A DNA stretch of 64,000 nt from Knoxdaviesia capensis (GCA_001510575.1 LNGK01000008.1:5342981-5406980); one strand, 5' to 3'. Counted from the first letter of the stretch, positions 35,401 to 47,747 are shown. Numbers and translations are program-made. The notes: generated from the sequence alone by a model not told the origin.

Positions 35401-36797
35401 ACCGGCCAGAACGCATCAATTTGCATTACGACCGCCTGCACAACCCAGACAACTGCTACCACATCCGCATTGACTGGATGAACGTGACTGCCAAACTCAT
35501 TGAGGACGCAGTCGATGGGTGGGCGCGCGAGGCCGCGAACTTCGGTCTGCGGCTCGTCGAGGTTCCGATCCAGGAAGCCAGCGCCATCTGCGCGTCGAAT
35601 CCGTTCCGTCGGCCCTACAAGCTGAAACTGGCACTGCCGCCGCCTGACAAAACTCCCGCCACATATCTCGACCCCACATCGTTCTCCGCCCGCGCTCCTC
35701 CTGCTGCCGTCAGCCGCATGTTCTACCAGCGGGCCATCCTGCGGCGCTTTGATTTCGTTCTGGACGTTGAAGCTGCGTCGAACTTCCCCGCCAATGTGAA
35801 CGTGTACTACTCGTGGGGACGCCCGGACTTCCGGTACTCGCAGTATATCCACCGATCCGGCGTGCTGCTGGTGCAAATCACCGACGACGGAGACTTCCTA
35901 GTCGTCGCCAACCGACTGTACAGTAACCGCGGCGGCAGCGGGTTCGCCTACCATTCCGCTAGCGAGCGCGATGTTGGAGCAGCAGACTTCCGTGGCCCGG
36001 TCGGAGCTACTGGCCCTCCCGCACCGACTACCGGCGGAACCCCGGCAGAGCCGTCAGTTTTCGCTGACCGGATGACCCGCCTCCCAGCATCCTCGTCCGG
36101 CACACCCCCCTATGTCGACCGCCTCGCCCTCAGCGGCCACCTCCCGCCCATAGGCGGCAGCTCGTCCACTCCCGTGCCCACGGCCCCCTCCGCCACCGCC
36201 GGCCTCAGCTCGCCTGTATTCAAAGCCACCACCCTGCGCACCCAGGCCGTCGCGGCTTCGCCGACACTGCGCGCCACAAACTTCGCCACCTCGGCCGCTG
36301 GCAGCGCCGATCACTACCGCCTGACCACTCCTCGCGTGCCTGCCCGCCCAGTCGGCATGGGCTCTGGCATTGCGGTGCCCATTGGTCCAGCAGATCCGGA
36401 GGCTATCAAGGACGAGCTCGAGGCGTTCTGTCGCGACCCGGTCGCGCTGGAGGCGTTCTACCGCGAGACCGTCGAGCAGGGCTTGTCTGCCATGCCGACC
36501 CCGGTTGTGGCCCCGCAGCCGTCCGGCGGCGGGTCTGCCGGCGGCAGCGGAGTCGGCGGACTCGAAGCAGTCCCTGAAGCGAGCATCCCCGATCTCGGGC
36601 TCGGTCCCGGTGTGCTCGAGGCTGTTGATACCGCGGACAACACCCCCACTTCTACTGCCCCGCCTCCTCCACCTTCTGTCTCCAGCCCGGCATCCGCTCG
36701 GCTTATGGGTCCGGGCCCGTTGGCCCTGGGCATGCAGTTCCTCCGCCGCGGTAGTGTGGCGCTTTCGGAGTCTTTGACGTCCGATGAAGTTGAGTAG
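29457..36797 (+). CDS. IML1: Iml1 / DEPDC5, GATOR1 (SEACIT) subunit
   Basis: Two exons, 29457-30200 and 30291-36797, encode 2,416 residues, longer than many Iml1 proteins because of low-complexity linkers. Iml1 is the catalytic GAP subunit of SEACIT/GATOR1; it acts on Gtr1 (RagA/B) at the vacuole and restrains TORC1 when amino acids are short. Supporting blocks: the N-terminal domain (RRCTVAVNENFSRDEVLLNL; MWRLSVDELMDKTVYKSQSV; FIRSESARY-like IFRSESARYVLMIQMAREMW), the LNRTGISIVVISPGAGVFEV and GIGIDLVCVPKMPLHSVPLF signatures, and LHVAYWTGTSEE. A DEP domain lies at about residues 1670-1820 ([20 protein letters not shown] ... HPFLDGQYFYQIS) with a glutamine-rich insert inside it. The C-terminal domain (YRPERINLHYDRLHNPDNCY, RRFDFVLDVEAASNFP) follows. 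Alanine, glycine and serine-rich spacers lie between domains. The N-terminal start is the first ATG of the open frame and is moderately certain. Confidence 0.9.
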
Positions 36798-37653
36798 GAG
36801 AGGGTTATTCAGGGGTGTTCATTGTTTGGGTCTGATGGTTCAAGAGTGTTTCCGTTTTTTTGTCTGTTGTGTGTATGTTGGAGCACAGATGGCTTTTTGA
36901 ACTATATACCCCACGCTTCCTGTAACTTTGCTGTACCTGTATTTTTACCTGTTCAAACAGATGTGTGTGTCGAATTGTTCCAGTCTTTTGTACCTCAGGT
37001 GTGAGTTCTGATGTCCATTACTCCTATATATGTCGGTTAGCTCATACCCAGCTGTCCATGACTGCATAGTCCTAGCCTCACGATAGTGATTTTACAACCC
37101 TAACCCTATGTCTTTCCAATTGTCGTCGGCCAGAGTTCAATCTCCCCAACATGTTAGCAACAGATCTCGATTGATTTTCACGAACTAACTAACGAAAAAC
37201 TAAAAGCACATGGCATACACATCCACAGAAAATAACAATAAAAACAAAGAAGCAGAAAACAAGAACAACTCTTGGCCATATGACACATTCACTCAAAGTA
37301 AAAAGAGATAAGAAAAGAGAAAAACAAGTCCTCAAGCCACCAGATAACAGAAATAGTTAGGTACATCGATGAATAATAGACATCGTATGTATCAAGTACG
37401 AAAACGCCCATCCGAACCTTCATTCGTTACAAAGTAAAAGCAGGAAAAAAAACCCAGAGACCATCATGGATGTCTAGATCTCCACCGTCTAGATGAATCG
37501 AACATGAGAAAATAAAGAAGAAACAAAAGGGGGAAAAAAAGGGTTGGTAGAAGAAGTACCACCAGGAGAAGAAAACAGCAGAACACTCCGGTATATATGA
37601 TACAGTTCACATGAAAAAGTGGAAAAAGAAAAAGGAAAAAAAAGGAAGAAACC
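36798..37653. other. Convergent 3' spacer (IML1 / SCC2)
   Basis: 856 bases between stop codons. It is T-rich then A-rich on the plus strand, as expected for two converging 3' UTRs. It contains the telomere-like string CCCTAACCCTA near 37098-37108. No gene is seen. Confidence 0.6.
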
Positions 37654-40600
37654 TTAGAACCATTCAACCTCCGCATCACCATCCGCATCAACCTCAACCG
37701 GGTTCTTCCGCGGCCGGCCGCGCGGTCGGGGCTTCGACGTTGACCGTTGCCGCTTCTTGCGTCCTCCAGGCGTAGTCTGCGCCTTGCGCTTCCGCCCACG
37801 CGTCTCGCCCGTCGCGGCACCGGCACCGCCGTCCTCATCTTCATCCCCGCTGCCCGAGCCAGCCGCGCCCGTTCCGTCTTCGTTCATCTCGTCGTCATCC
37901 TCGGGCACCTTAAACTCCTTGTCAACGTTCAGTAGCTCGACGAACGCCTTGCACTTGGCATACATCGACGCCGGCGTCGACAGCGCCGCCAGGTTCGCCG
38001 CCGATTCCTCCCAGAACTTGTCGCCGGTGACGCCCTGAATGCGCACGGGCGCCTTGCCCATGTCCTTGGCCAGCGCCTTGATCTTGGTCTCGCGGCGGGT
38101 CGTGCCGAGGCCGTGCAGCCGGCGGATATACGTACGGGCTTCCCACAGCGTCAGGAGAATCACAGAGCCGGCCGAGAGCGCACGCAGCCGGCGCTGGTCA
38201 ACAAGCGTCTCTGGGCCGGGCCCGGTGGCCGTATCGGGGTCGGCCGTGCCGTTCGCACCCGTTGAATCGGCCGCGTCTTTGGCGCCATCTGCCCCGTTCA
38301 CGCGCGCGTCGAACAGATCAGTCTCGATCGAGTGGGCGAGCGCAGCACCTGTCGACGTCACAATCTTCTCCATGGTTGTAACAGCTGAGAACACCTCGCC
38401 GACGGTCAGGTACTCAAAAAAGGCCACGTTCTCGATAATGAACGTCGAAAACACCACGTGAGCCGGCGGAGAATGGCGCACATCCAGCCGAGCCGGGTCA
38501 AAGTCGACCTGCATGCACAGCTTCTCCAGGAACTTCTGCCGATTCTTCGACTTGCTGATCTTCAGCGTCTCCATCAGAAGATGCAGCTTGCTCTGGAACG
38601 GGTTCGTACGCGCTCCACGGATATCCTTGGCAACGTCCCGCTGGTACAGGAAAGCAGATTGGATAGCTTTCGCGTACTCACGCTCCAGAACCGTCTCGTA
38701 CTTCTCGTGCAGCGCTCGGTGCTCCTGGTAGGCCAGCTCGGCAATCTTCGGTATATCTGAAGTCTCCAGCGTGATCAGCGTCACTCCGGTTTCCTTCGGA
38801 TGCACCAGACCTTGTCGGTTGATACTTCCAAGAACCTCCATAGCCAGCACCGCATGGTCGTCCTGCTTCGAAAGTGCAATCCGCGTAATGTCCTTAAGGA
38901 AGCGCTGGGTTGTCGCGCTAGCAACATCATCGTAATTCGTTCCACCCATCACAGTAAGTTCTCGCTTCTTCTCTCCACCATCGGCGCCCGCAGCGCCTGG
39001 TCCAGCCGGGGCTCCGGTCAGTGCGCCCTTGGCCGCAGCCGAAGCTTCTTCCGACCGACGCTCCTCTGTGACGAGAAACTCCTTGTACGACGACAGCACC
39101 ATATCCTCCAACTGAGGCAGCTTTTCCTCAAACACCTGCTGGAAGGTGGTGTACACGTTGGGAGACACATAGTTGCGAGGCCACGACTGGCACACGAGTC
39201 CAATGGCATCCAGAGCCGCACGCCGACCATCCATCGGCCGCTCTCGCTGAGCAAACGGAATAAGCAAGTCAACGAAAAGTCCGGGAATGGTCTTCCCCTT
39301 CCATGACGGGAACTTTTCCTTGAAGAACGGCATCTGGCTGTCCAGATCGCAATGCTTGCCCACCATACCGATAATGATGGAGTAGCGCTGGAAGAGCGTG
39401 ACATTGGCGGCGCTGGGGGAAGCCTGCTTGAGTTTCTGGATAGCGACCAAACTCGACACCGAAAGACGTGCCAGCGGGGCAAGATTGTCCATTAGACCGC
39501 TGAGAATCCACACACAAGCAATCACGTCGTCCAGAAGCAGCCGGGGGACTTTTCCGATCGTGGACATGAGGAGGGTGCGGATTTCAAGAAAGAATTGTGA
39601 GTGCACAGCTGACATCTGCGGGAGAACCCGTCGGTAAATAGCCACAGCGGCGCGGAACACAAGCAGATCCTCCCGGCTGTTGTAGCTCGACAGGTGAGGT
39701 TTCAGAAGCTTGACCTGTTCGAATGTAAACAGCTTCGGCTCAGCCTTCGCAAAAATCATCAGAACCTGCAGAGTGTCCCGTCCGGACGGCCGAGTCGGAT
39801 CATCCGACTCCAGCTCGTCGATGAGCTCAAACATGTTGGCAACCAGCTTCATGCACACGCCAAAGGGGCCTTCCATAGACTTCCCATGGGGCGCCAGAAT
39901 CGACTGGAGCACCTTGTCCAGCACGTTGGACACGCTGCTCGACTTGACAATCTGGACCATCAGGCCGACGTGGTCGGTCAACGAGGTCTGGAACTCGGCG
40001 TTGTTCTCGGAGTTGTAGAACGGCGCAAACCAAATCTCCTCGATCATCTGTTTGGCCAGGTCACGCACACCTTCATCGGGATCCTGCACACGGAGCAACA
40101 TGCTGCCCGCAATCGTGCTTCGGATTTCCTTTTGCTTGTTGCGAAGATAGATGTCGCGAGCAAGCTTCATGGCACGCTTCCGGACACCCACACCACTGTC
40201 GACAAATCTCTCAATGACGCGTGGTGTAAGTTGGTCTTCGACGGCAGGTCGCATGGAGATACACTTTCCGATAAGGCCGAGGGCGGAATCACGCACTTGA
40301 GTCGACGAATCGTTGGAGCACTGAAGGATAAGCCGGATGACGACCGAGTCTCCGTCGAGAATGGATGGATCGGTCTCGAGCACCTGGTTGACGCTCTTGA
40401 GTGACTTGCTTCGAACGGTAGCCTGGTCACTGGCCATCGAGCCGAGGAGGATGTTGAGGATCGTGCCGAAGGCCTCGCACAGCTGGGATCGCAGCAGAAT
40501 GACATAGTAGGACAGGTGAGCATTATGTCCACTCACAGTCTTGAAAGTGTACTCGTTGGACAGCCAGTTCTCATCCTCAATCATCATTCTCAGTCGATAG

Positions 40601-43600
40601 GCAAGCCGCCCAAACTCTCCAATCTTTTCGTTGTCCTTGTCGTTCTCGGCTACCCCCTCATAGCCACTGCAAATCTTGTTGGCCCAATCACACACAATAT
40701 GTGAGATGGCTCCTTTCAGGTGAGGATCGTCACTGAGTCGGGACTGCAGATGCTCCAGCGTGGTGCGGTACGGACCCGACCACGACACGGCATGCTCAAC
40801 ACGGCACCGCTGCTGAAGCGCACTGTTAGCAAGATCAGACAGGAATCGCGTGAGCTCGTCCGATTCGCTGCCGTCCATCGAGTTGGCCACCTTGCGCACA
40901 TGAGACCGCAGCTTGGAGATCGAGGCACCCATAGTGCCCAGAACATCCAGAGCCAGGTTCTTCGCCGGTGCGGCCGTCCGCTCGCCCTCCGACAGCTTCA
41001 CCATCATGAACATCATCAGACGCAGAAGCAACTCGGCTGCCGGCCAGTCAGGAGAGTCCAAACAGGTGGTGAAATCTTCAACAAACAGATCCAGCAAGTT
41101 TCTGTACGGCGTATCTCCAGTCTTAGTCGATTTGAGGGCGCGGTTGACAATGAAGTTGATCACATATGTAGCACTTCGCTTCGAGCTAGAAGCAAGCGGG
41201 AGCATAAGGTTCTCAAGGTCTTTTATCGCTGACTCGGGTTGTCCCTCGGCGTCACCTTCGCTCTTGATGGTCGGTGCAGGTCGGCCACGGCCAACCATAG
41301 GTGTTCCATCACCATCATCTTCATCTCCATCCAAATCATCAGCATCTGTGCCTTCTCCGAGGGATGCTTCAATAGCCCGATGCTTAGCTTCCTTGACATC
41401 AACCCAGCCGGAACTTGACTGTACCAGCCGCATTATCAAGGCAGACACAGGCTGAATACTGCCACCATCAGACAGCTTAAAGTGCCGGGCACTCTGTCGA
41501 CCAACCGGGAGCTTCTCGAGAGAAGTGAGGATATCGTCGAAGATGCCTTGGCGCTGCTGGTGATTCAGGACAAAGATTTGGCACAGCATGTCCATGGCCA
41601 CCAGTCGCAGTCCGTCGAAGCGTTGGGTACCAACCGCAGAGTCCTTCTCGTAGTGGGCGTTCTCAACAAAGATCAGCTTCGATGCCGCAAACTCCAGAGT
41701 GTTGACGACGGTATCGGAAAGCTCAATCTTGCCAACAAGTTCGGCAATCAGCGCGAAGAGACGCTGGCAGTTGGCAAACAACGGAGCAAGGCTTTTCTTG
41801 TGGGGAGAGATCAGTTTGAAGAGTTGGGCAGTGGGTCCTGAGCCACGCATCTCGACCAACGGCACAACGACATCATCCATCATGTTCTTGAAGATATCGA
41901 TACACCTCTGAATGGTGCCCTCGGAGTAGAGCTGCTTGTCTTCACGGCCTCCAGACATAATGCGCAGAGCGGTACGGGCCGCCTTCAGGGCCGTTTCGGT
42001 TGCAGGTATCAAACCCAGCCAGTTTTGCACCTCGGATTCTCCCCAAGTGTCGTCAAGTTTGAAATCCAAACCCTCAAATTCCTTCAGGCTGTTCTCGCTA
42101 AGCTTCTGGTAGCGGAGAAGCGTTTCCATGGGGATTTCAGAGAACGATCCTAGATCAAGAACCTTCTGCAAAACGACCGTTAGCCGTTGATGGGCTCCAG
42201 CCGTAAGAACGGGCTCTTGGTCAGCAGTGAGAGCAGCAAGGTAGGCAGATCCGGTTCCTTGTGCCAGAACATTGCCGACAGCAGCGAAGAGTTCATCGGA
42301 AGTCTTCTCAAACTCGTTCAGGGCCACTTGGGCGCGTTGACGTTGGTCCAGACTAACAGCACCACCGCCCATCGACCCAGCGAAGTTGTCACGAGTCTTC
42401 CTTCGCTCGGAGAGGTTCTCTGGCTCTTCCAGCGCGTCCAACATATCGGGAACCTCAATCTCTTCGTAGTCCTCTTTCTTAAAGTCCTTGGGAAGTGAGA
42501 GTTCGACGATCAGGGTTTGCCGCTGAATGTTGCTGCCAGTCGAGGAAGGTTGGTCGGTTTCAAGCTTGGGGGCCGGGTCAACTGATTTCTCCTTGCTAGA
42601 GTCTGTGAACTTCTTCTCTTGCTTGATATCATGGCCATCAGACTTGATGGTGACTTCCTTGCTGTCCTCGGCCTTCACGTCGACCTTAACAATGATTTCC
42701 TTCTCTTCAGTCTTTTCCTTGGGTTTCACTGAAGGACTAGGAGTGACACCATTTGACGGCAAGGAGAATCCTTTGATCGTTGGCAAAGGAATTGGGGTGG
42801 TCGAAATGAGTCGGGGCTTGGCGGCCGCCGAAGTTGAAATGGCCGGAGTCACTTTAGAAGCTGGAGGACCAGATCCAATTGGAGGAGGGGCAATCGGAGT
42901 CTCCGCGACAGGTTTCTGCTGAGGTGCGATAGACGTCACGGGGGACTTTTCCGCGGGGGGAGATTTCGAAGCGGGGGGGCTTTTAGAGGCCGGGGGAGGA
43001 GTGGGAGCTATTGTCACCGGTTTCGGCGCTGTGATCACTGGTTGAAATTGAAGCATGGACGGGTTGATCAGCATGGACGGGTTAATAGTGAATGTTTCCT
43101 GCGGCGGCGCGGGAGGCGGAACGGGGGTAGAAACTGCTATCGAATCTATAAACGACGTCGTGAATGGGGTGTCGTCGCCCAAGATGCTGGTGTCGTCAGG
43201 AATGTCAATGAACTCGTCAGGATCGATCAGGTCCGTGGCTTGAAGCTTCATTTCAAGCTTGGTTTTACTGTTCGACGCGGCGGGTGTTGACATCAACGCT
43301 GCCGGAGAAATGGTGGTGGGAGCAGCCGGCTTTTTCGGTGGGGGAACCAAAGCCGGCGGCTTAGCTTGTTGTTGATTGCGCTTCGAGGCTGGTATCGACG
43401 GGTTTGGAGCATAGGAAACCCCGTTGATGAAAGTGGGAGCCAGCTTCTCAGCTCCGGGGTATTGGAACAGGTTGGTGACCCGGTCGTAGATTGCTCGCGA
43501 AAGAGGGGATATCTCAGAAGCAGGAGAGAAGTCGGGGCCGCTTCCTTTAGTCGCGGTGGTTCTAGGCAGACTTCGGAATTTGCTGAAGGCAGAAACAGGA

Positions 43601-44105
43601 TCCGGGGATTAGTGGTTGCTTAGTAGAACCAGAACACCTTTTGGGTGGCTTGAGAACTTACTAGTTCGTTTTTTGGGCAGGTTTGAGGTCGTGTAGGAGA
43701 ATATCGGCCACCTGTTTAAGATGCTTTGGGCCTGAAATGTCGGTGGTAGCATCGTGATTCAATCGGTCAAACTCGTCTCGGTGGATGTTGTCGGTGATGG
43801 TTGGCCCAACGGTGGCCGATCCGAGGATGGGATCTGGAATCAGGTCTGTTCAACAGGTCAGTATGGTTTGAAAAGAGTGTAGAGTGTCCCGGTCACGGAG
43901 GGATCGGGTGCATCGGACAAGCCACCATGCAGACAAGACTCGGAGGGGCCTGTAGGAACCAACCTGGCGTAAATGGCATCACGGATGTCTGGGGCGAGTA
44001 AGGCAAGGCCTCCTGCAACGAGAACGGAGTCATTCTGGGCTTTTTGGAAGGCAGTGATGACCCTGTGGCCAGGCCATTTCGGTCGTTTATCGATGAACGT
44101 TCCAT
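37654..44105 (-). CDS. SCC2: Cohesin loader Scc2 / Mis4 / NIPBL
   Basis: Three exons on the minus strand, 44105-43964, 43845-43662 and 43582-37654, encode 2,037 residues. Scc2 with Scc4 loads cohesin onto chromatin. The start is supported by an in-frame TGA just before the ATG and by the fungal-type N-terminus LQEALPYSPQTSVMPFTP, which splices in phase to DLIPDPILGSATVG; this end binds Scc4 in relatives. A proline/lysine-rich disordered region follows to about residue 350. Then come HEAT repeats, including the family core: DNFAGSMGGGAVSLDQRQRA, SILDGDSVVIRLILQCSND, VRDSALGLIGKCISMRP, RVIERFVDSGVGVRKRAMKL and LRVQDPDEGVRDLAKQMIEE. The C-terminus is strongly basic with an AT-hook-like PRGRPRKNP and RKRKAQ. 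It is divergent from RPA12. Confidence 0.92.
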
Positions 44106-44866
44106 CTTCCCGATATGTCATGGCCCGGGCCGGGCGAAATGAGAGAGGCCGTGTCGACTTGATATTCAGACGGGATCGGCAGTCGGGTGAGCACACTGAG
44201 AAACAAAACCGATCATGCGAAGAGAGAGGAAGCTACTCTTATCTCAATGAGAGCATGGCTTAAGAAAGATAAATGGCAATAGGAGATAAAAAGGAATGAC
44301 AGATGGTGCAAGAAAGAGAACAATAGTCGATACAAAGGAGAGGCTGAATTGGATGAACGATTTAAGCTTAAGATTTGAAGGTATCACAGGTGTCGTCGCT
44401 ATTTAGGGTTCGAAGATTCGAGGATGCGCAGCCGGAAATACGGTCCGGAGCACCCACGATGGAAGCAATTCTGGGAGATGTAAAGACAGATTGAGTATAT
44501 CACAAGCCACCAGAACAAAATCGGAGATGGCGATAGATGAGTTGAAGGTGGAAAGTTGAAGTGAAATTTCCCTACTTGATGGCGATAATTGTTGGTAGCT
44601 CAAACCATAGGGAAGTCGCCAGCCTGGGCTTGTTCCTGCCCTGCGTTGGACAGAGAAAACTGGGTCCGTGCATTAAAGGCAGGCGCGCTATCTTATCGCT
44701 ATAGCCGACCTTTAGCCGCCGTTGATTTTACTTGATTTTTTTCTTTTTTTATGATCGGTATCTAGCTGTCAAAAAAGTCTTCTTGCGTTTAAATAGTCCC
44801 CCAAGATTTCCTCCGATCTCTCTCGTTTGCTATTGCACTCTGTAATATTTCCGTTCTGAACCGAAA
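44106..44866. promoter_or_regulatory. Divergent promoter region of SCC2 and RPA12
   Basis: 761 bp between the ATG codons. Contains TTAGGGTTCG near 44403-44412 (telobox-like) and a T-rich block at about 44725-44750 before the RPA12 leader. Short frames here have no motif. Sharing of elements is inferred from the arrangement. Confidence 0.5.
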
Positions 44867-45433
44867 ATGTCGGCAATTGGATCCCTCGTCTTCTGCGGCA
44901 CTTGCGGAAACCTTCTACCCCCCTCGAAGGGTGAGAAGAATGTCCTGCATTGTGAGTGCTGTGGTCAGGAAAGCCAGGGTAAGTCGGGGTCCTAATTTTT
45001 TTCTTTTTTTTTTCTTGGTTCGACTCCAGTGATCGTATGTCAAGCAGCCGTTAACTTGAGTTCACCTGTGCTTAGATGTCTCCGCCTCCGCTGTCCTGAC
45101 CAACACTCGCCCGTCCGATTTCCCGTCGCTGCTCCGGCAAAAGCTCCAGTCCTCAGTCCAGATGGTTGAGAACCACAACAAGATCGACAGCATGGCCACA
45201 ATCAAGGAAACTTGCATGAAGTGCGGCCGTGAGGAAGTTCGCTATACCACCGTGCAGCAGAGAAGTGCCGATGAAGGTAGCACGGTGTTCTACTACTGCG
45301 ACTGCGGAAATACGTACGTGCCAGCCCAAATCCAAACGGCATCCTTTCTTGTACTTGATTCTATTTTCCATGAGGAGTATGGTGTGGCTAACTTCCTTGT
45401 GTTGCTCGACATAGCTGGACGATGAACAACTGA
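44867..45433 (+). CDS. RPA12: DNA-directed RNA polymerase I subunit Rpa12
   Basis: Three exons, 44867-44978, 45076-45313 and 45415-45433, encode 122 residues, the normal family length. Rpa12 is the Pol I subunit whose C-terminal TFIIS-like ribbon stimulates RNA cleavage and termination. The N-terminal zinc ribbon is seen at residues 10-36 (FCGTCGNLL ... HCECCGQ). The C-terminal ribbon has CMKCG, then the catalytic hairpin RSADEG, then FYYCDCGNTWTMNN. The last exon contributes only WTMNN plus the stop. In the C-terminal ribbon the second cysteine pair is C-x-C, where yeast Rpa12 has C-x2-C; the rest fits closely. Only 133 bp separate its stop from the stop of the converging deoxyhypusine hydroxylase gene, so the 3' UTRs probably overlap. 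Confidence 0.9.
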
Positions 45434-45566
45434 TCCCGATATTTTCGCATATTCTTTTGGCATAATCCCAAACACAACCCAACCGACCAGAGGGGTGAAA
45501 AAATAACTCCAGTTACAAAAAATCCCAAATACCTTGGTTCCGACCGCAATCTCCTTTCAACATCTC

Positions 45567-46701
45567 TTAAGCAGAAGCAACCTGGGCAGACTCGGGAATC
45601 AAAGCGTACTCCGACTGTCCACTACGCTCAAACTCCGCCATATCCAGCGCCACGATGACGCTATCCCGCACCACCTTCTCCTCATCAGCCAAGAACTTGC
45701 GGAGCAGCTCCTCGACGCCCTCCTCGTCGCCTAGACTTCCCAGCGCCTCGGCGGCCTCGTGGCGCACCATGCTCGCCTCGCTCAGGTTGCTGAGGGCGGC
45801 CGTCAGCGCGGGGATCGAGGCCGGGTGCGACAGCTGGCCGAACACAAAGGCAATCTCGTGGCGGAACAGCGCCGACTCGTCGTCAAAGCCCTTGGCGAGC
45901 GCAAGGATGGCCGGCACGGCGGTGGGCAGGTCCGGCGGCGAGGCGAGGTCGCGGAGGGCGAACATGGCGCGGTACCTCACGAACAGAGGCAGCGCAGTGT
46001 CCATGAGCTTCTTCTCGAGCTCGTCGATGGACTTTTCGGTTTCGGGCAGCGGCGGGGCGGGGTCGACGGAGGCAAAGTCGCTAAAGAGACAGCCAGCAGA
46101 AGTTAGTACAGAGTGAGGATTTGTAGATAGGAATGAGGTCGTAGGAATGAGCATCATGTTTTCATAAGCAAAGCCATGTAAACACAGGGTAACAACATCA
46201 CATAGGGAGCAGTAATCGTTACCTCTGGCGAAGGCGCTCAGCCTTGCGCTCCTCCGAGTTCTCCCATTCAATTCGATCCAGCGCAATCTCGCACGTCTCC
46301 TTGACCACAACCTCCTCGCCATCACGGTCGCGGAACTGCTTCAGCAAGTCAACGCACGACGGATCACCCAGTGCGCCGAGAGCCTCAGCAGCCTCGTGGC
46401 GGCACATGGGATCCTCAGCGAGGTCCTCCAGCACGGTCCGGAGGTGGGGCACGGCAGCAAAGTTGGCGGTCTGGCCCAGGCAGTAGGCCAGCTCATGCTT
46501 CAGCAGGGCCGATGGCGACGCAAAGGCAGCCGCAATAGCGTCGATGGCCGCGATGGCGTCGGCTCCCTCAGAGGTGCGCGCAACGTGTTTCAGCGAGAAG
46601 AGCGCACGGTAGCGCAGTGACAGTTGTGAGGCCTCAGACACCAGCGTCTGGCGCAGGCTCTGAATGGTCGCAGCCTTGCTTGTGGAGTCGGTGGTCGCCA
46701 T
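45567..46701 (-). CDS. LIA1: Deoxyhypusine hydroxylase (HEAT-like repeat di-iron enzyme)
   Basis: Two exons on the minus strand, 46701-46223 and 46080-45567, encode 330 residues, matching yeast Lia1 (325). The enzyme hydroxylates deoxyhypusine on eIF5A, completing hypusine formation needed for translation of difficult peptides. The two symmetric halves of HEAT repeats each show the paired iron-binding His-Glu motifs: KHELAYCLGQ (about residues 68-77) and RHEAAEALG (101-109) in the first half; RHEIAFVFGQ and RHEAAEALG in the second. Both halves open with the repeat-type RYRALFSL / RYRAMFAL helix. All four HE pairs are intact, so the protein should be active. The start MATTDSTSK is the first ATG before the first helix. 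Confidence 0.95.
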
Positions 46702-47467
46702 GGTTGAGGTTCTGTTTTGGTGGGGTGAGATGTGTAAGTCAACGGTATTGCTGCTGCTTCTGCGTTCTTTAGGACGACAGAGAGAATAAACACGGGAGAA
46801 ACGGTCGGCCAGCGACGTTCCTTCTAATATCAGGCCTGCTTTGTTTGACGGTTCTGCAGTGAAACGTAACAGATATGCCACCGAGAGGGGGAAATACGAA
46901 GGAAGTCGGATTTGGCGGAAGAAAAAAAATATTTTTTAAGGAGGGGCGGCGCGTGGCGATGAAATTTTATCTTATCAGATCTTCGTGGGGCAGCCAGACC
47001 AAACACTCTACCAAGAAAAAATATGTGTAACATGCATGTTCATGCAGCCAGGTCGGCGAGGTGCATACCTAGTAGAAAGGGAATTTTTTTGCAAGCAAAT
47101 GTGTAGATGGCCACAATCACAACCAGACTTCCTAGTGTCGTGAACCTGTACGCCTCCGCTTGACTCACGCCGCAGACTTAGGGTTTGGTGCGCTTTCGGG
47201 TTAGGATAAGATGACCAGCACCAGGCAGTTGAGCTCTGCACTCTACAGCATCGAGACCAGAGATTCTCACACAAACGAAGCTCGGAACGTATACAGATCA
47301 GGTATATTAATCGCATAAATAGATTCAAGCATTCATAAATCAAGGTGAGACCAGAAGCCATAAAGCTGGCTCAGGTCCTCCTGGTAAGCTTCCAGGAGAG
47401 GCTGCGGGGTACCAAAAGTCATCGTTGAGCCACCGACAACCTCCAAAACAGTTCGGTTTTGCTTTCC
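46702..47467. other. Spacer between the deoxyhypusine hydroxylase and GMF genes
   Basis: 766 bases on a stretch where both neighbours are on the minus strand. It presumably holds the hydroxylase promoter and the GMF 3' UTR. It includes the 14-bp AT palindrome A6-TA-T6 at 46924-46937. No gene seen. Confidence 0.55.
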
Positions 47468-47702
47468 TTACTCAGCCGCCAGTTTCTCTGGGATTTCTTC
47501 CAAGTCTTCGGGCGACTCGATATCAAACACGCGACCAACCTCGCTGGTGTTGCGCATCAACTCCTTCGCGCCGGCGTAGATCATGCGCAGCTCGTTGTTG
47601 CTGGTGATGGGCAGGTAGTATATCAGGACGTACGGAACGGCCATGCGGCCGGAGGGCTGTAAATAAAGTGAATGAAGGTCAGCAAGTCTGTTGATATGGT
47701 TC

Positions 47703-47747
<45 letters not shown>

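Noticed and set aside
43858..44196. Minus-strand frame beginning MTYREDGTFIDKRPKW at the SCC2 5' end
   Set aside because: It overlaps the first SCC2 exon in another frame. The frame starting at 44105 has an upstream in-frame stop, the fungal Scc2-like LQEALPYSPQTSVMPFTP and an in-phase splice to exon 2, so it is preferred.
45005..45045. GGTTCGACTCC resembling a tRNA T-loop
   Set aside because: It lies in the first RPA12 intron without other tRNA elements.
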